Assembly (NCBI GenBank): GCA_023247235.1
Contig: JAHFGW010000014.1
Coordinates: 1-32,490 of the forward strand
Direction: 5' to 3'
DNA: 32,490 nucleotides
Source: Candidatus Omnitrophota bacterium
GTDB lineage: Bacteria; Omnitrophota; Gorgyraeia; Aquiviventales; Aquiviventaceae
This document shows, piece after piece, positions 16,137-23,862 of the stretch (its first letter is position 1; each line of letters begins with the position of its first letter). The notes beneath the pieces were generated by a model. That model saw only the letters and a program-made list of their open reading frames with translations. It had not been told where the DNA came from and did no database searches. A program made the translations under genes and the position numbers.

Positions 16137-16943
16137 CTACCGGTGCCATTCCAGCCCGGTGTGCCCTGACCACCGGGAGAACACGCGGCGGTCGGGCAAG
16201 GCTTCCTGGATCGGGCCGCGGGCCTCGCCCTTGATGAATTGCTGGACGATCGGGTTGCCGGAGCCCCGGATGGCCTCCGGCGTCCCCACCTCAAGGATTT
16301 TCCCATTGTAAAGCATCGCGATGCGATCCGCCACCTTGTAGGCGCTGCGCATGTCGTGCGTGACCACGACCGAGGTCACCTTCAGCCGGTCGCGCAGCGC
16401 GTTGATGAGGTCGTTGATGACATCGGCCATGATGGGATCCAGGCCGGTCGTCGGCTCGTCGTACAGGATAAGCTCCGGGCCGTGGGCCAGCGCCCGCGCC
16501 AACCCGACCCGCTTGCGCATCCCGCCAGAGAGCTCGGCGGGAGACAGCTCCTCCACGTCCTGCAGCCCGACAAGCTGCAGGCACTCCCCGACCCGCTGCT
16601 TGATGGCCTCCGACGCCATCGTCGTGTGCTCCCGCAGGAAGAACCCGACGTTCTCTTGGACCGTCATGGAGTCGAACAAGGCCGCGCCTTGAAAGAGCAT
16701 GCCGATCCGCGAGCGCAGCCGGTTGAGCGAGCGCCCGGACAGCCGGCTCACGTCGACGTTATCAATGACGATCGCGCCCTCATCCGGGCGCATGAGGCCG
16801 ACGATGTGCTTGAGCAGCACGGACTTGCCGCCGCCTGAGCGGCCGATCACGACCATGGTCTCCCCGGTCTTGATCGTCAAGCCGAGATGGTCCAGCACCG
16901 GTGGGCCATTGAATCCCTTGACGAGGCCTCGAATGTCGATCAT
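16137..16943 (-). CDS. mlaF: MlaF-family ABC transporter ATP-binding protein
   Basis: The 268-residue ATPase has Walker A GRSGGGKSVLLKHIVGL, a Q-loop region GMLFQGAALFDSMTVQENV, the ABC signature LSGGMRKRVGLARALA and Walker B LILYDEPTTGLDP. GLMRPDEG and RIAMLYNGKILEVG match the Mla/Ttg2A subfamily. It should power phospholipid transport by the MlaE permease across the inner membrane. ATG 16943 overlaps the mlaE stop as ATGA; an upstream extension in the same frame runs through mlaE in another frame and is rejected. Confidence 0.95.
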   Translation of the reverse strand: MIDIRGLVKGFNGPPVLDHLGLTIKTGETMVVIGRSGGGKSVLLKHIVGLMRPDEGAIVIDNVDVSRLSGRSLNRLRSRIGMLFQGAALFDSMTVQENVGFFLREHTTMASEAIKQRVGECLQLVGLQDVEELSPAELSGGMRKRVGLARALAHGPELILYDEPTTGLDPIMADVINDLINALRDRLKVTSVVVTHDMRSAYKVADRIAMLYNGKILEVGTPEAIRGSGNPIVQQFIKGEARGPIQEALPDRRVFSRWSGHTGLEWHR

Positions 16944-17746
16944 CGCCAGATGAAGTAGAAGATGGCGGTGAACAGACAGTCCGCCGCGATGATCATGAGA
17001 AAGGACGTGACGACGGCCGTCGTCGTCGCGCGCCCGACGCCTTCCGCTCCGCCCATCGTCCGAAACCCTTCGAAGCAGCTCACGATGCAGATGATCATGG
17101 CGAAGATGACCGACTTGAGCAGCCCGGAGAACACGTCTTTGAACACCAGGGGCAGCGTGGTCATCTTCCAGTAGAGGCTGGGCAGAATGCCCAGCTTGAA
17201 CGACCCCACGAGGAAGCCGCCGAAAATGCCGATGCAATCCGCCCAGATGGTCAGCAACGGCAGGGCGATGAGCATCGCGACGAACCGCGGGACCACGAGA
17301 TAGCGCACCGGTTCGGTCGCCAGCGTCTGCAGCGCGTCGATCTGCTCGGTCACCTTCATCGTGCCGAGCTCCGCGGCGATCGCGGAGCCCACCCGGCCGG
17401 CTACGATGAGCGCGGTGATGACCGGGCCGATCTCGCGGACCACGGAGAGGGCGACGAGGCTGGCGATGTAGATCTCGGCGGCCAGCCGCTGCATTTGGTA
17501 GGCGCTCTGCAGTGCCAGGACCATGCCGATGAACAGCGAGGAGATGGAGACGATGAACCAGGACTGGACGCCGATCTTCTGCAGCTCGCGCAGGACCGCG
17601 TCCCAGCGCGGCAGGCGGGTCATGCAGCCGCCGAGGGTCTGGGTCAACAGGAGGCTGAGGCTGCCGGCTCCCTCGAGCGCACTGACCGCCCAGGCGCCGG
17701 TCTGGGCGCTCAATTGGACGAAGGAGTCCCGAAAGGGCGTAATCAT
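16940..17746 (-). CDS. mlaE: MlaE-family ABC transporter permease
   Basis: The 268-residue permease has the MlaE/YrbE features FIVSISSLFIGMVLALQSAYQM, a conserved REIGPVITALIVAGRVGSAIAAELGTMKVTEQIDAL motif (split here across two helices) and YLVVPRFVAMLIALPLLT. The C-terminal helices end in a GRATTTAVVTSFLMIIAADC segment. About five to six membrane helices are apparent. With MlaF it forms the inner-membrane part of the lipid transporter. The gene begins 80 bases after clpC, across a GGTGCCTGGCACC element; its ribosome site is weak. Confidence 0.95.
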   Translation of the reverse strand: MITPFRDSFVQLSAQTGAWAVSALEGAGSLSLLLTQTLGGCMTRLPRWDAVLRELQKIGVQSWFIVSISSLFIGMVLALQSAYQMQRLAAEIYIASLVALSVVREIGPVITALIVAGRVGSAIAAELGTMKVTEQIDALQTLATEPVRYLVVPRFVAMLIALPLLTIWADCIGIFGGFLVGSFKLGILPSLYWKMTTLPLVFKDVFSGLLKSVIFAMIICIVSCFEGFRTMGGAEGVGRATTTAVVTSFLMIIAADCLFTAIFYFIWR

Positions 17747-17763
17747 CGTGAGCGGTGCCTACT

Positions 17764-17818
17764 GGTGCCTGGCACCTTTTTCGAAAAAGCTACCAATTCG
17801 AACAAGGTGCCAGGCGCC
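17764..17818. repeat. REP-like palindromic element (GGTGCCTGGCACC/TTTTTCG type) between clpC and mlaE
   Basis: Arms 17764-17785 and 17797-17818 are 22-base inverted repeats with 2 mismatches. Each arm holds a near-palindrome (GGTGCCTGGCACC, and GGTGCCAGGCGCC on the right) next to a TTTTTCGAA-like stretch. The element begins 7 bases past the clpC stop. An extra partial copy (GGTGCC) lies just left of it. The same core is found in the lolD copy at 23786-23848. Confidence 0.85.
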
Positions 17819-17825
17819 GCATGCG

Positions 17826-20276
17826 TTAGGCGGCCGCGGCCGGCCGCGTGGCGAGTTCGCCCTCCAGCACCAACAAGTCGCCTTTGCGCGAGATGCGCAC
17901 CGTCGTGCCGGGCTTGTACCGGCGGGCGATCACTTCTTCCGCCAGGGGATCTTCCACGTAGCGCTGGATGACGCGCTTGAGCGGCCGCGCCCCATACATG
18001 GGGTCAAACCCCTTCTCGATCAGGAAGTCCTTGGCCGATTGGTCGAGCTCGATCAGGATGCCCTGCTCGCGCAGGCGCTCCGTGACGTAGCGGACTTCCA
18101 GCTCGACGATCTCCGCCAAGTGCTCCCGCGTGAGCGGTTGGAAGACGATGACCTCGTCGATCCGGTTCAGGAATTCCGGCTTGAACGCGCGCTTGACCTC
18201 CTCGAGGAGCTGCTGCTTGATCTTCTCATACGTCACCTCCTCGGTGCTCGCGGTAAAACCGAGGCTGCCCTGCTTTTTGATGAGCTCCGCGCCGATGTTG
18301 GACGTCATGATCACGACGGTGTTGCGGAAATCGACTTTCCGGCCGAAGCTATCGGTCAGGCGCCCGTCTTCCAGCACTTGGAGCAGGAGGTTGAAGACAT
18401 CCGGGTGCGCCTTTTCGATCTCATCCAGCAGCACGACCGCGTACGGCCTGCGGCGGATCCGCTCGGTCAATTGGCCGCCTTCCTCGTAGCCGACGTACCC
18501 AGGTGGAGCGCCGACCAGGCGGGACACGTTGAACTTCTCCATGTACTCGGACATATCGAGCTGAAGCAGGGCTTCTTCGTCGCCGAACAAGAACTCGGCC
18601 AGCGCCCGGGCCAGGAGCGTCTTGCCCACCCCGGTCGGCCCCAGGAAGACAAAGGAGCCGATGGGCCGGCGCGGATCCTTGATGCCTGCGCGCGAGCGGC
18701 GGATGGCCCGCGCCACCGAGGCGATCGCCTCGTTCTGGTCAATGAGCCGGCGGTGCATCTCGTCTTCCATCTTCAGCAGCCGCTCGGTTTCCTTCTCCTC
18801 CAAGCGCGCCAGCGGGATGCCCGTCCATTTCGAGACGATGATGGTGATCTCCTCGGACGTGATGACCGGCATCGCTTCGCCCTTGGTCTTCTTCCATTCG
18901 GCCTTCACACGCTCCAACTGCTCCCGCGCCTCGCGCTCCTGATCGCGCAGCGACGCCGCCAGCTCGAAATCCTGGCCCTTGATCGCGGATTCCTTTTCTT
19001 TGCGGATCTGCTCGATGCGCTCCTCCAGATCCTTGACGTCCGGCGGGACCGTGAGGACCGAGATCCTGGCGCGCGAGCCGGCCTCATCGATGAGATCGAT
19101 CGCCTTATCGGGCAGGAAGCGCCCGGCGATGTAGCGGTCGGCGAGCTTCGCCGCCGCCTCAAGCGCCTCATCCAGGTATTTGACCCGGTGATGGGCCTCG
19201 TACTTGTCGCGCAGCCCCTTGAGGATTTGGATGGTTTCCTCCACCGAGGGCGGCTCGACCACGATCGTCTGAAAGCGCCGTTCCAGCGCCGCGTCCTTCT
19301 CGATGTATTTGCGGTACTCATCGAGGGTGGTCGCGCCGATGCATTGGATTTCGCCGCGCGACAGCGCCGGCTTGAGGATGTTCGACGCGTCGATCGCCCC
19401 TTCGGCCGAGCCGGCCCCGACGAGCGTGTGGAGCTCATCGATGAAGAGCATGACGTTCTCCGAGCGGCGGATCTCATCCATCACCGCCTTGATCCGTTCT
19501 TCGAACTGGCCGCGGTACTTGGTGCCGGCCACCATGAGTGCGAGGTCCAGGATGATGACCCGTTTGTCGCGTAGGATCTCGGGCACATCGTTCTTCACGA
19601 TGCGCTGGGCGAGGCCCTCGACGATCGCGGTCTTCCCCACGCCCGCCTCCCCGAGCAGGACCGGGTTGTTCTTCGTGCGGCGGGCGAGGATCTGGATCAC
19701 GCGCTCGATCTCCTCCGAGCGGCCGATGACCGGGTCCAGCTTGTCCTCGCGGGCCAGCTGCGTGAGGTCGCGTCCGAAGGCGTCCAGCGCCGGGGTCTTG
19801 GTGCGGGCGCCGCCCGTACCGGGAGCCGGCGCGGGACTGGAAGACCCGAGGAGCGTGATGACTTCGTTGCGCACGCGGTTGAGGTCCAGTCCCACATTCA
19901 TGAGGACCTGCGAGGCCACCCCTTCGCCCTCGCGGATCAAGCCGAGGAGCAAGTGCTCTGTCCCGATATAGTTGTGGCCCAAGCTGCGCGCCTCTTCCAT
20001 CGCCAGCTCGATGACCTTCTTCGCCTTGGGCGTGAAGGGGATATCCCCCGAGACCATGGTGCTCGGGCCGCTCTGGACCAGTTTCTCGACCTCAAGCCGG
20101 ATCTTTTCCGGCGAGAGCCCAAGCTTCTGCAGGACGGCGGCCGCCACCCCCTCCCCCTCGCGGATCAGGCCGAGCAGGATGTGCTCGGTCCCAATGTAGT
20201 CGTGGTTGAATCGTTTGGCCTCCTCCTTGGCGAGGAGGATCACCTTGCGAGCCCGTTCCGTGAACTTGTTAAACAT
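17826..20276 (-). CDS. clpC: AAA+ unfoldase ClpC
   Basis: The 816-residue Hsp100 protein has two N-terminal Clp repeats (residues 1-145). Both keep the GTEH glutamate ([10 protein letters not shown] and [10 protein letters not shown]) known in B. subtilis ClpC to bind phosphoarginine. D1 has Walker [13 protein letters not shown]-containing middle region ([20 protein letters not shown]) follows, and D2 has GPTGVGKT. The loop SLGF is a ClpP-docking motif. It should unfold proteins for ClpP, which is not in this window. It is the last gene of mcsA-mcsB-clpC, separated from mcsB by a 102-base gap that is mostly a heptad repeat. A GAGGAG ribosome site lies 6 bases before the ATG. No CtsR repressor gene is seen. 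Confidence 0.96.
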   Translation of the reverse strand: MFNKFTERARKVILLAKEEAKRFNHDYIGTEHILLGLIREGEGVAAAVLQKLGLSPEKIRLEVEKLVQSGPSTMVSGDIPFTPKAKKVIELAMEEARSLGHNYIGTEHLLLGLIREGEGVASQVLMNVGLDLNRVRNEVITLLGSSSPAPAPGTGGARTKTPALDAFGRDLTQLAREDKLDPVIGRSEEIERVIQILARRTKNNPVLLGEAGVGKTAIVEGLAQRIVKNDVPEILRDKRVIILDLALMVAGTKYRGQFEERIKAVMDEIRRSENVMLFIDELHTLVGAGSAEGAIDASNILKPALSRGEIQCIGATTLDEYRKYIEKDAALERRFQTIVVEPPSVEETIQILKGLRDKYEAHHRVKYLDEALEAAAKLADRYIAGRFLPDKAIDLIDEAGSRARISVLTVPPDVKDLEERIEQIRKEKESAIKGQDFELAASLRDQEREAREQLERVKAEWKKTKGEAMPVITSEEITIIVSKWTGIPLARLEEKETERLLKMEDEMHRRLIDQNEAIASVARAIRRSRAGIKDPRRPIGSFVFLGPTGVGKTLLARALAEFLFGDEEALLQLDMSEYMEKFNVSRLVGAPPGYVGYEEGGQLTERIRRRPYAVVLLDEIEKAHPDVFNLLLQVLEDGRLTDSFGRKVDFRNTVVIMTSNIGAELIKKQGSLGFTASTEEVTYEKIKQQLLEEVKRAFKPEFLNRIDEVIVFQPLTREHLAEIVELEVRYVTERLREQGILIELDQSAKDFLIEKGFDPMYGARPLKRVIQRYVEDPLAEEVIARRYKPGTTVRISRKGDLLVLEGELATRPAAAA

Positions 20277-20295
20277 GGTCCGCTCCTCGTGCGTA

Positions 20296-20373
20296 GCTCG
20301 TGGCTCGTGGCTCGTGGCTCGTGGCGACCAACGCTCTGGTCTTTCCCTCGAGCCTCCAGCCTCCAGCCTCGAG
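20296..20373. repeat. heptad inverted-repeat element, GCTCGTG type, between mcsB and clpC
   Basis: The left arm is four exact GCTCGTG units (20296-20323). The right arm is CCTCGAG, CCTCCAG, CCTCCAG, CCTCGAG (20346-20373). The centre is about 22 bases. The element starts 5 bases after the mcsB stop codon and ends close to the clpC ribosome site. Confidence 0.85.
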
Positions 20374-20378
20374 CGCTT

Positions 20379-21440
20379 TCATGATGAACTGCCGAGTCGT
20401 GTGCGAATGAGTTGCGCGCGCTTGGTGTCGCGCTCCTGCGCGGAAAGCCGCTTGCCCTCTAGCTTCTGCAGGTGGGCCGGCTGCGAAAAGAGGAACAGCT
20501 CGTTGACCGTCGTGCGGTCCAGCCCGTTCATGAGCTTCAGATCGACGCCCAGGCGCACCGCCGAGAGCAAATCGAGCGTCTCGCCGGAGCTCATCGTCTT
20601 GGCATGTCGGAGAATGCCGAACGCCCGCCAGATCCGATCTTCCAGCTCCGTGCGGTTGTTCTTCAGCAGGGATTCCCGCGCGTTCTGTTCGTGCTCCAGG
20701 ACCTGCTTGAGGATGCGCGCCAGGTTCTCCGTCAGCTCCTCCTCCACGCGCCCCAGCGACACCTGGTTGGAAATCTGAAAAAAGTTGCCGGAGGCTTCCG
20801 TGCCCTCCCCGAACAAGCCGCGCGCGGTCAGCCCCAGCTTCGTGATGGCATGCAGGACCTTGTTGATCTGCTTGGTGATGACTAGCGATGGCAAGTGCAC
20901 CATGACGGAGGCGCGCAGGCCCGTGCCGGTGTTCGTCGGGCAGCAGGTCAGGTAGCCCCAGTCGCTGGAGTAGGCATAGGAGACGTGGGCGGACAGTTCG
21001 TCATCCAGCGCATCCATCAGCGTCCAGGCCTGCTGGAGGCTGAAGCCGGATTGCATGACTTGCAGCCTCAGGTGGTCCTCTTCGTTGATCATCACGCTGA
21101 ACACCTCATCCGGGCTGATGACCACCGCCTTCTGCTTGGGCTGGACAATGTGCTCGCGGCTGACCAGGTGCCGCTCGACGAGAAACTGGCGGTCGACTTC
21201 GTCGAGCTCGCCCAGGTCCACGACGAGCCCGTCTTTCAGCATGGCGGTCTGCCGCAACCCCTCCGTGGCCTCGCGCAGCACGTCCTGCATCGTCTGCTCG
21301 GTCGCGCGAGAGGAAAACGGCAGCTTCTGCAGGTTTCGCGCCAAGCGGATGCGGCTGGAGATGACGATCTCCGAGAGCGGCCCGGAGCCGCGCAACCATT
21401 CGCTCGGTCGATTCAGGAGCGCGTCGAGATGTTTGGCCAT
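20379..21440 (-). CDS. mcsB: protein arginine kinase McsB
   Basis: McsB phosphorylates arginine residues of proteins, which marks them for ClpCP. The 353-residue protein has the guanido-kinase fold features SSRIRLARNL, the catalytic-loop NEEDHLRLQ, a cysteine in YLTCCPTNTGTGLRAS, and GEGTEASGNFFQISNQVSLG. The allosteric phosphoarginine-binding motif RDxxRA is present near the C-terminus (RDTKRAQLIR). All the residues expected for activity appear intact. ATG 21440 overlaps the mcsA stop as TGATG. It works with McsA, its activator, encoded directly upstream. Confidence 0.96.
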   Translation of the reverse strand: MAKHLDALLNRPSEWLRGSGPLSEIVISSRIRLARNLQKLPFSSRATEQTMQDVLREATEGLRQTAMLKDGLVVDLGELDEVDRQFLVERHLVSREHIVQPKQKAVVISPDEVFSVMINEEDHLRLQVMQSGFSLQQAWTLMDALDDELSAHVSYAYSSDWGYLTCCPTNTGTGLRASVMVHLPSLVITKQINKVLHAITKLGLTARGLFGEGTEASGNFFQISNQVSLGRVEEELTENLARILKQVLEHEQNARESLLKNNRTELEDRIWRAFGILRHAKTMSSGETLDLLSAVRLGVDLKLMNGLDRTTVNELFLFSQPAHLQKLEGKRLSAQERDTKRAQLIRTRLGSSS

Positions 21441-21961
21441 CACGATGGTTTCCGGGGCTTGCTCGGCGGCGGTTCCGGCTGCTCGATCTGGCGGATCACA
21501 TCGCGCAGACGGGCCGCCTCCTCAAACTCTTCCACTTCGATTGCGCGCTCGAGCTTGCGCCGCAACTCCATGAGCTCAGTTTTCACCTTGGCCGGTTTGG
21601 CCAGGCGCGTGGGCGACTTGCCCACGTGGTGCGTGGAACCATGGATGCGCTTGAGCAGAGTCCCCACGCTTCGCTTGAACGTCGTGTAGCATTCCGAGCA
21701 GCCCAGGCGGCCGACCTTGCGGAACTCCTCGTAGGTCATCCCGCAGGTGGCGCAGGCTTCCTGGACGCCTTCCTCCGGCTCCGGCGCCTTGCCACCCTCG
21801 GCCAGGCCCCCGAGCAGCTCGGAGAGCCCGAAATGGCTCTCCATCTGCGTGCCCTTCTGGTTCGCGCAGGCCTCGCAGAGATGGAGCTCCGCCATCTGCT
21901 CGTTGACGATCTCGGTCAGATGCACGGTCGCTTGGGCTTCCTTGCACAGCTCGCACAGCAT
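21440..21961 (-). CDS. mcsA: McsB activator protein McsA (UVR-domain zinc protein)
   Basis: The 173-residue protein has four CxxC pairs forming zinc sites: MLCELCKEAQATVHLTEIVN, CEACANQ, CATCGMTYEEFRKVG and CSECYTTF. A C-terminal UVR motif follows (LERAIEVEEFEEAARLRDVI). This is the standard McsA layout. McsA binds and activates McsB. The ATG at 21961 is chosen because GAGG sits 6 bases upstream and the family begins at MLC; an in-frame TTG 12 bases upstream would overlap that site. A TTGACA at 21992-21997 on the minus strand could be a -35 box, but a good -10 box is not visible, so a promoter here is uncertain. Confidence 0.94.
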   Translation of the reverse strand: MLCELCKEAQATVHLTEIVNEQMAELHLCEACANQKGTQMESHFGLSELLGGLAEGGKAPEPEEGVQEACATCGMTYEEFRKVGRLGCSECYTTFKRSVGTLLKRIHGSTHHVGKSPTRLAKPAKVKTELMELRRKLERAIEVEEFEEAARLRDVIRQIEQPEPPPSKPRKPS

Positions 21962-21967
21962 TGTCGT

Positions 21968-21971
21968 CCTC
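21968..21971 (-). promoter_or_regulatory. ribosome binding site deciding the mcsA start
   Basis: GAGG on the minus strand with 6 bases to the ATG at 21961. It overlaps the codon after an alternative TTG start, so it supports the shorter protein. Confidence 0.6.
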
Positions 21972-22031
21972 AAGAATCAGTCTACCAGGTTTGTCAATCC
22001 CACGCCAGGCGTCTGCCCAGGAGACTCAGGA

Positions 22032-22116
22032 TTAGCGTATCGCGCTCAGCGTATAGCGTTTAGGAGCACCGCGCTGTCTATACGCTATCCGCTATACGCT
22101 CAACGCGATACGCTAA
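22032..22116. repeat. heptad inverted-repeat element, AGCGTAT type
   Basis: The left arm units are TTAGCGT, ATCGCGC, TCAGCGT, ATAGCGT, TTAGGAG (22032-22066). The right arm units are TATACGC, TATCCGC, TATACGC, TCAACGC, GATACGC (22079-22113). The outer 28 bases of the two arms match as an inverted repeat at about 25 positions. The loop is 12 bases. The outer end of the right arm (TTAGCGTATCG on the minus strand) supplies the TAG stop of the aminotransferase gene at 22113. Confidence 0.85.
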
Positions 22117-22979
22117 TACCTGATTCCTTCCGTCTTCGTCAGGCGGTGGAAGGCCTGCTGGAGCCGTTTCGTCACCGGGCCCGGCTTGCCGGCGCCGATC
22201 TCGCGCCCGTCGATCTTCACCACCGGCACGATCTCCGCGGCGGTGCCGGTCAGGAAGCATTCCTCGGCGTTGTACAGGTCATGACGGGTGAGCAGCTCCT
22301 CGCGGACCGTCAGGCGCTGGCGGGCTGCCAATCCCATGACGGTCGCGCGGGTAATGCCGCGCAGGACGCCGATGTAGGGCGGCGGCGTCAGCAGCTGCCG
22401 GTCCCTCACGATGAACAGGTTTTCACCGGTCGCCTCCGTGACATAGCCGGAAGCCGACAGCAAGATGGCCTCATCAAAACCCGCGTTGATCGCCTCAAGC
22501 TTCGCCAAGATGTTGTTGAGGTAGTTCAGCGACTTGATCTGCGGGTTCAGCGCCTCCGGGACATTGCGCTGCGTCGCCACGGTCACCAACGTCAACCCCT
22601 CGGCATACAGCTGCTTCGGGTAGAGCTCGATGCGGTCCGCGATGACAAACACGGACGGCCGCGCGCACTTGCGCGGATCCAGCCCCAAGTCTCCCTCTCC
22701 GCGGGTCACGACCAAGCGGATGTAGGCGTCACGCAGCTTGTTGGTGCGGACCGTCTGCTTCACGGTGTCGGCCAGCTCCGCGCGGCTCATCGGAATCTTG
22801 AGCATGATGGTGTGGGCCGATTCGTACAGGCGGCTGATGTGCTCCGCGAGCTTGAAGATCCGCCCATCGTAGGAGCGAATACCCTCGAAGACGCCGTCGC
22901 CATACAGCAGCCCGTGGTCGAACACGGACAGCACGGCCTTCGACCGCTCCACGAATCGCCCGTTCAGATAGACTTTCAT
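22113..22979 (-). CDS. ilvE: branched-chain amino acid aminotransferase (class IV)
   Basis: This 288-residue PLP enzyme of fold type IV has VYLNGRFV, FDHGLLYGDGVFEGIRSYDG, RLVVTRGEGDLGLD, the PLP lysine in KSLNYLNNILAK, and EATGENLFIV followed by YIGVLRGITRATV. These fit the short bacterial BCAT group, which transaminates branched-chain 2-oxo acids. D-amino-acid and aminodeoxychorismate enzymes share the fold, so substrate is not certain. A BCAT fits with ilvB elsewhere in the window. ATG 22979 is preceded by an excellent GAGGAGG site 5 bases away; an upstream in-frame start at 23024 is rejected. The stop codon comes from the heptad repeat at 22032-22116. Confidence 0.88.
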   Translation of the reverse strand: MKVYLNGRFVERSKAVLSVFDHGLLYGDGVFEGIRSYDGRIFKLAEHISRLYESAHTIMLKIPMSRAELADTVKQTVRTNKLRDAYIRLVVTRGEGDLGLDPRKCARPSVFVIADRIELYPKQLYAEGLTLVTVATQRNVPEALNPQIKSLNYLNNILAKLEAINAGFDEAILLSASGYVTEATGENLFIVRDRQLLTPPPYIGVLRGITRATVMGLAARQRLTVREELLTRHDLYNAEECFLTGTAAEIVPVVKIDGREIGAGKPGPVTKRLQQAFHRLTKTEGIRY

Positions 22980-22984
22980 CCAAT

Positions 22985-22991
22985 CCTCCTC
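22985..22991 (-). promoter_or_regulatory. ribosome binding site deciding the ilvE start
   Basis: GAGGAGG on the minus strand, 5 bases before the ATG at 22979. It is one of the strongest Shine-Dalgarno sequences in the window and fixes this start over the longer frame. Confidence 0.8.
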
Positions 22992-23014
22992 ATCTGCACA
23001 GCCAGCCTTGAGGC

Positions 23015-23075
23015 GTGGGGACACTGCTATTTTTCGCCGCGGTCATCCGACCGCGAAAAATAGAAGCGTCCCCCA
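23015..23075. repeat. REP-like palindromic element (GGGGAC/TATTTTTCGC type) between lolD and ilvE
   Basis: The left arm begins GTGGGGACACTGCTATTTTT and the right arm is its near mirror (AAAAATAGAAGCGTCCCCC followed by AC). The centre carries a second small inverted repeat (CCGCGGT...ACCGCG). It begins 17 bases after the lolD stop. It belongs to the same group as the elements at 4886-4942 and 28310-28363, although its palindromic core is degenerate (GGACACTGCT). Confidence 0.8.
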
Positions 23076-23091
23076 CTGTGCTCCCAAAACG

Positions 23092-23862
23092 TCAAGAAGA
23101 AGTCTCACCAACGATGCGCCCATCCCGCAAGACGATTTGACGAGTCGCGCGCTTGGCCAGCGAGACGTCGTGCGTGGCCAGGATCAGGCCCACGCGCTGG
23201 CGCTCCTGCACCTGCCACAACAACTCCATCACGGCTCCGCCGGTGGCGGAATCGAGATTGCCGGTGGGCTCATCGCACAGCAACACCGCCGGACGGTTGA
23301 CCAGCGCCCGCGCGATCGCCACGCGCTGCTGTTCGCCTCCCGACAACTGGCTCGGCCGGTGGGCCAGGCGCGCGCCGAGGCGCACCGCCTCCAGGCATTC
23401 CAAGGCCTGCGCTCGCACCGCCTTGCGGTCGGGCCGCCCGTTCACCAGCCCAGCGAGCATGACATTTTCCAGCGCCGACAGCTCCGGCACCAAGTGATAG
23501 AACTGGAACACAATGCCGATCATGCGGTGGCGCCATCGGCTCCGCTCCGCATCGCTCCACCGGGCAATCGGCTGCCCTTCCCATCGAATCTGACCTGTCG
23601 TCGGCGTATCGAGCCCGGCCAACAGGTGCAGCAGCGTCGATTTGCCCGACCCTGAGGGGCCGGTCACAGCGAGAAACGCGCCTGGCTCGCATCGCAGGCT
23701 CACGCCGCGCAGCACCGGCAGGCTCACCGCGCCCATCCGGTAGGTCTTCTCCACCTCATGCGCCTCGATGAGCGGCGCCTCGCGGGCGGTGCCTGGCACC
23801 TTTTTCGTCATCGAGGGGAACGGCTGCGAAAAAGGTGCCTGGCACCGCTCACGGTCATTCAT
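23092..23862 (-). CDS. lolD: lipoprotein-releasing ABC transporter ATPase LolD with repeat-derived N-terminus
   Basis: The ATPase has Walker A GPSGSGKSTLLHLLAGLD, the Q-loop FQFYHLVPELSALENVMLAGL, the signature LSGGEQQRVAIARALVNRP and Walker B VLLCDEPTGNLD, the usual LolD/MacB pattern. It should power release of outer-membrane lipoproteins with LolC. ATG 23862 overlaps the end of lolC (ATGAATGA) and fits coupled translation. Residues about 5-26 (ERCQAPFSQPFPSMTKKVPG and on) are encoded by a GGTGCCTGGCACC element, and normal LolD sequence begins near EAHEVEKTYRMG. An internal ATG at 23811, in the loop of the element, would give a shorter protein but has no ribosome site. Confidence 0.92.
   Translation of the reverse strand: MNDRERCQAPFSQPFPSMTKKVPGTAREAPLIEAHEVEKTYRMGAVSLPVLRGVSLRCEPGAFLAVTGPSGSGKSTLLHLLAGLDTPTTGQIRWEGQPIARWSDAERSRWRHRMIGIVFQFYHLVPELSALENVMLAGLVNGRPDRKAVRAQALECLEAVRLGARLAHRPSQLSGGEQQRVAIARALVNRPAVLLCDEPTGNLDSATGGAVMELLWQVQERQRVGLILATHDVSLAKRATRQIVLRDGRIVGETSS
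23786..23848. repeat. REP-like palindromic element (GGTGCCTGGCACC/TTTTTCG type) in the 5' end of lolD
   Basis: Arms 23786-23807 and 23827-23848 are 22-base inverted repeats differing only at the central base of the GGTGCC-T-GGCACC palindrome. The loop is 19 bases. It starts 14 bases inside the lolD reading frame and keeps it open, so it is translated. Confidence 0.88.

Noticed and set aside
16944-17237. N-terminal extension of mlaF
   Set aside because: It overlaps mlaE out of frame; the ABC protein starts naturally at the ATGA overlap at 16943.
17523-19574. Long plus-strand open frame of 683 codons
   Set aside because: It lies opposite clpC, whose protein is unmistakable. The plus-strand translation has no domain-like features; long antisense frames are common in GC-rich DNA.
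21992-21997. TTGACA as a -35 box for mcsA-mcsB-clpC
   Set aside because: No -10 match at 16-18 bases; it would also put the start of transcription at the ATG itself. Noted in the mcsA entry only.
21962-22112. CtsR heptad operator upstream of mcsA
   Set aside because: CtsR sites are two GGTCAAA-type heptads. The heptads here are AGCGTAT-type and form a long inverted repeat, and no ctsR gene is seen.
22980-23024. Longer aminotransferase start at 23024
   Set aside because: It would translate a non-conserved stretch over a strong GAGGAGG ribosome site belonging to the ATG at 22979.
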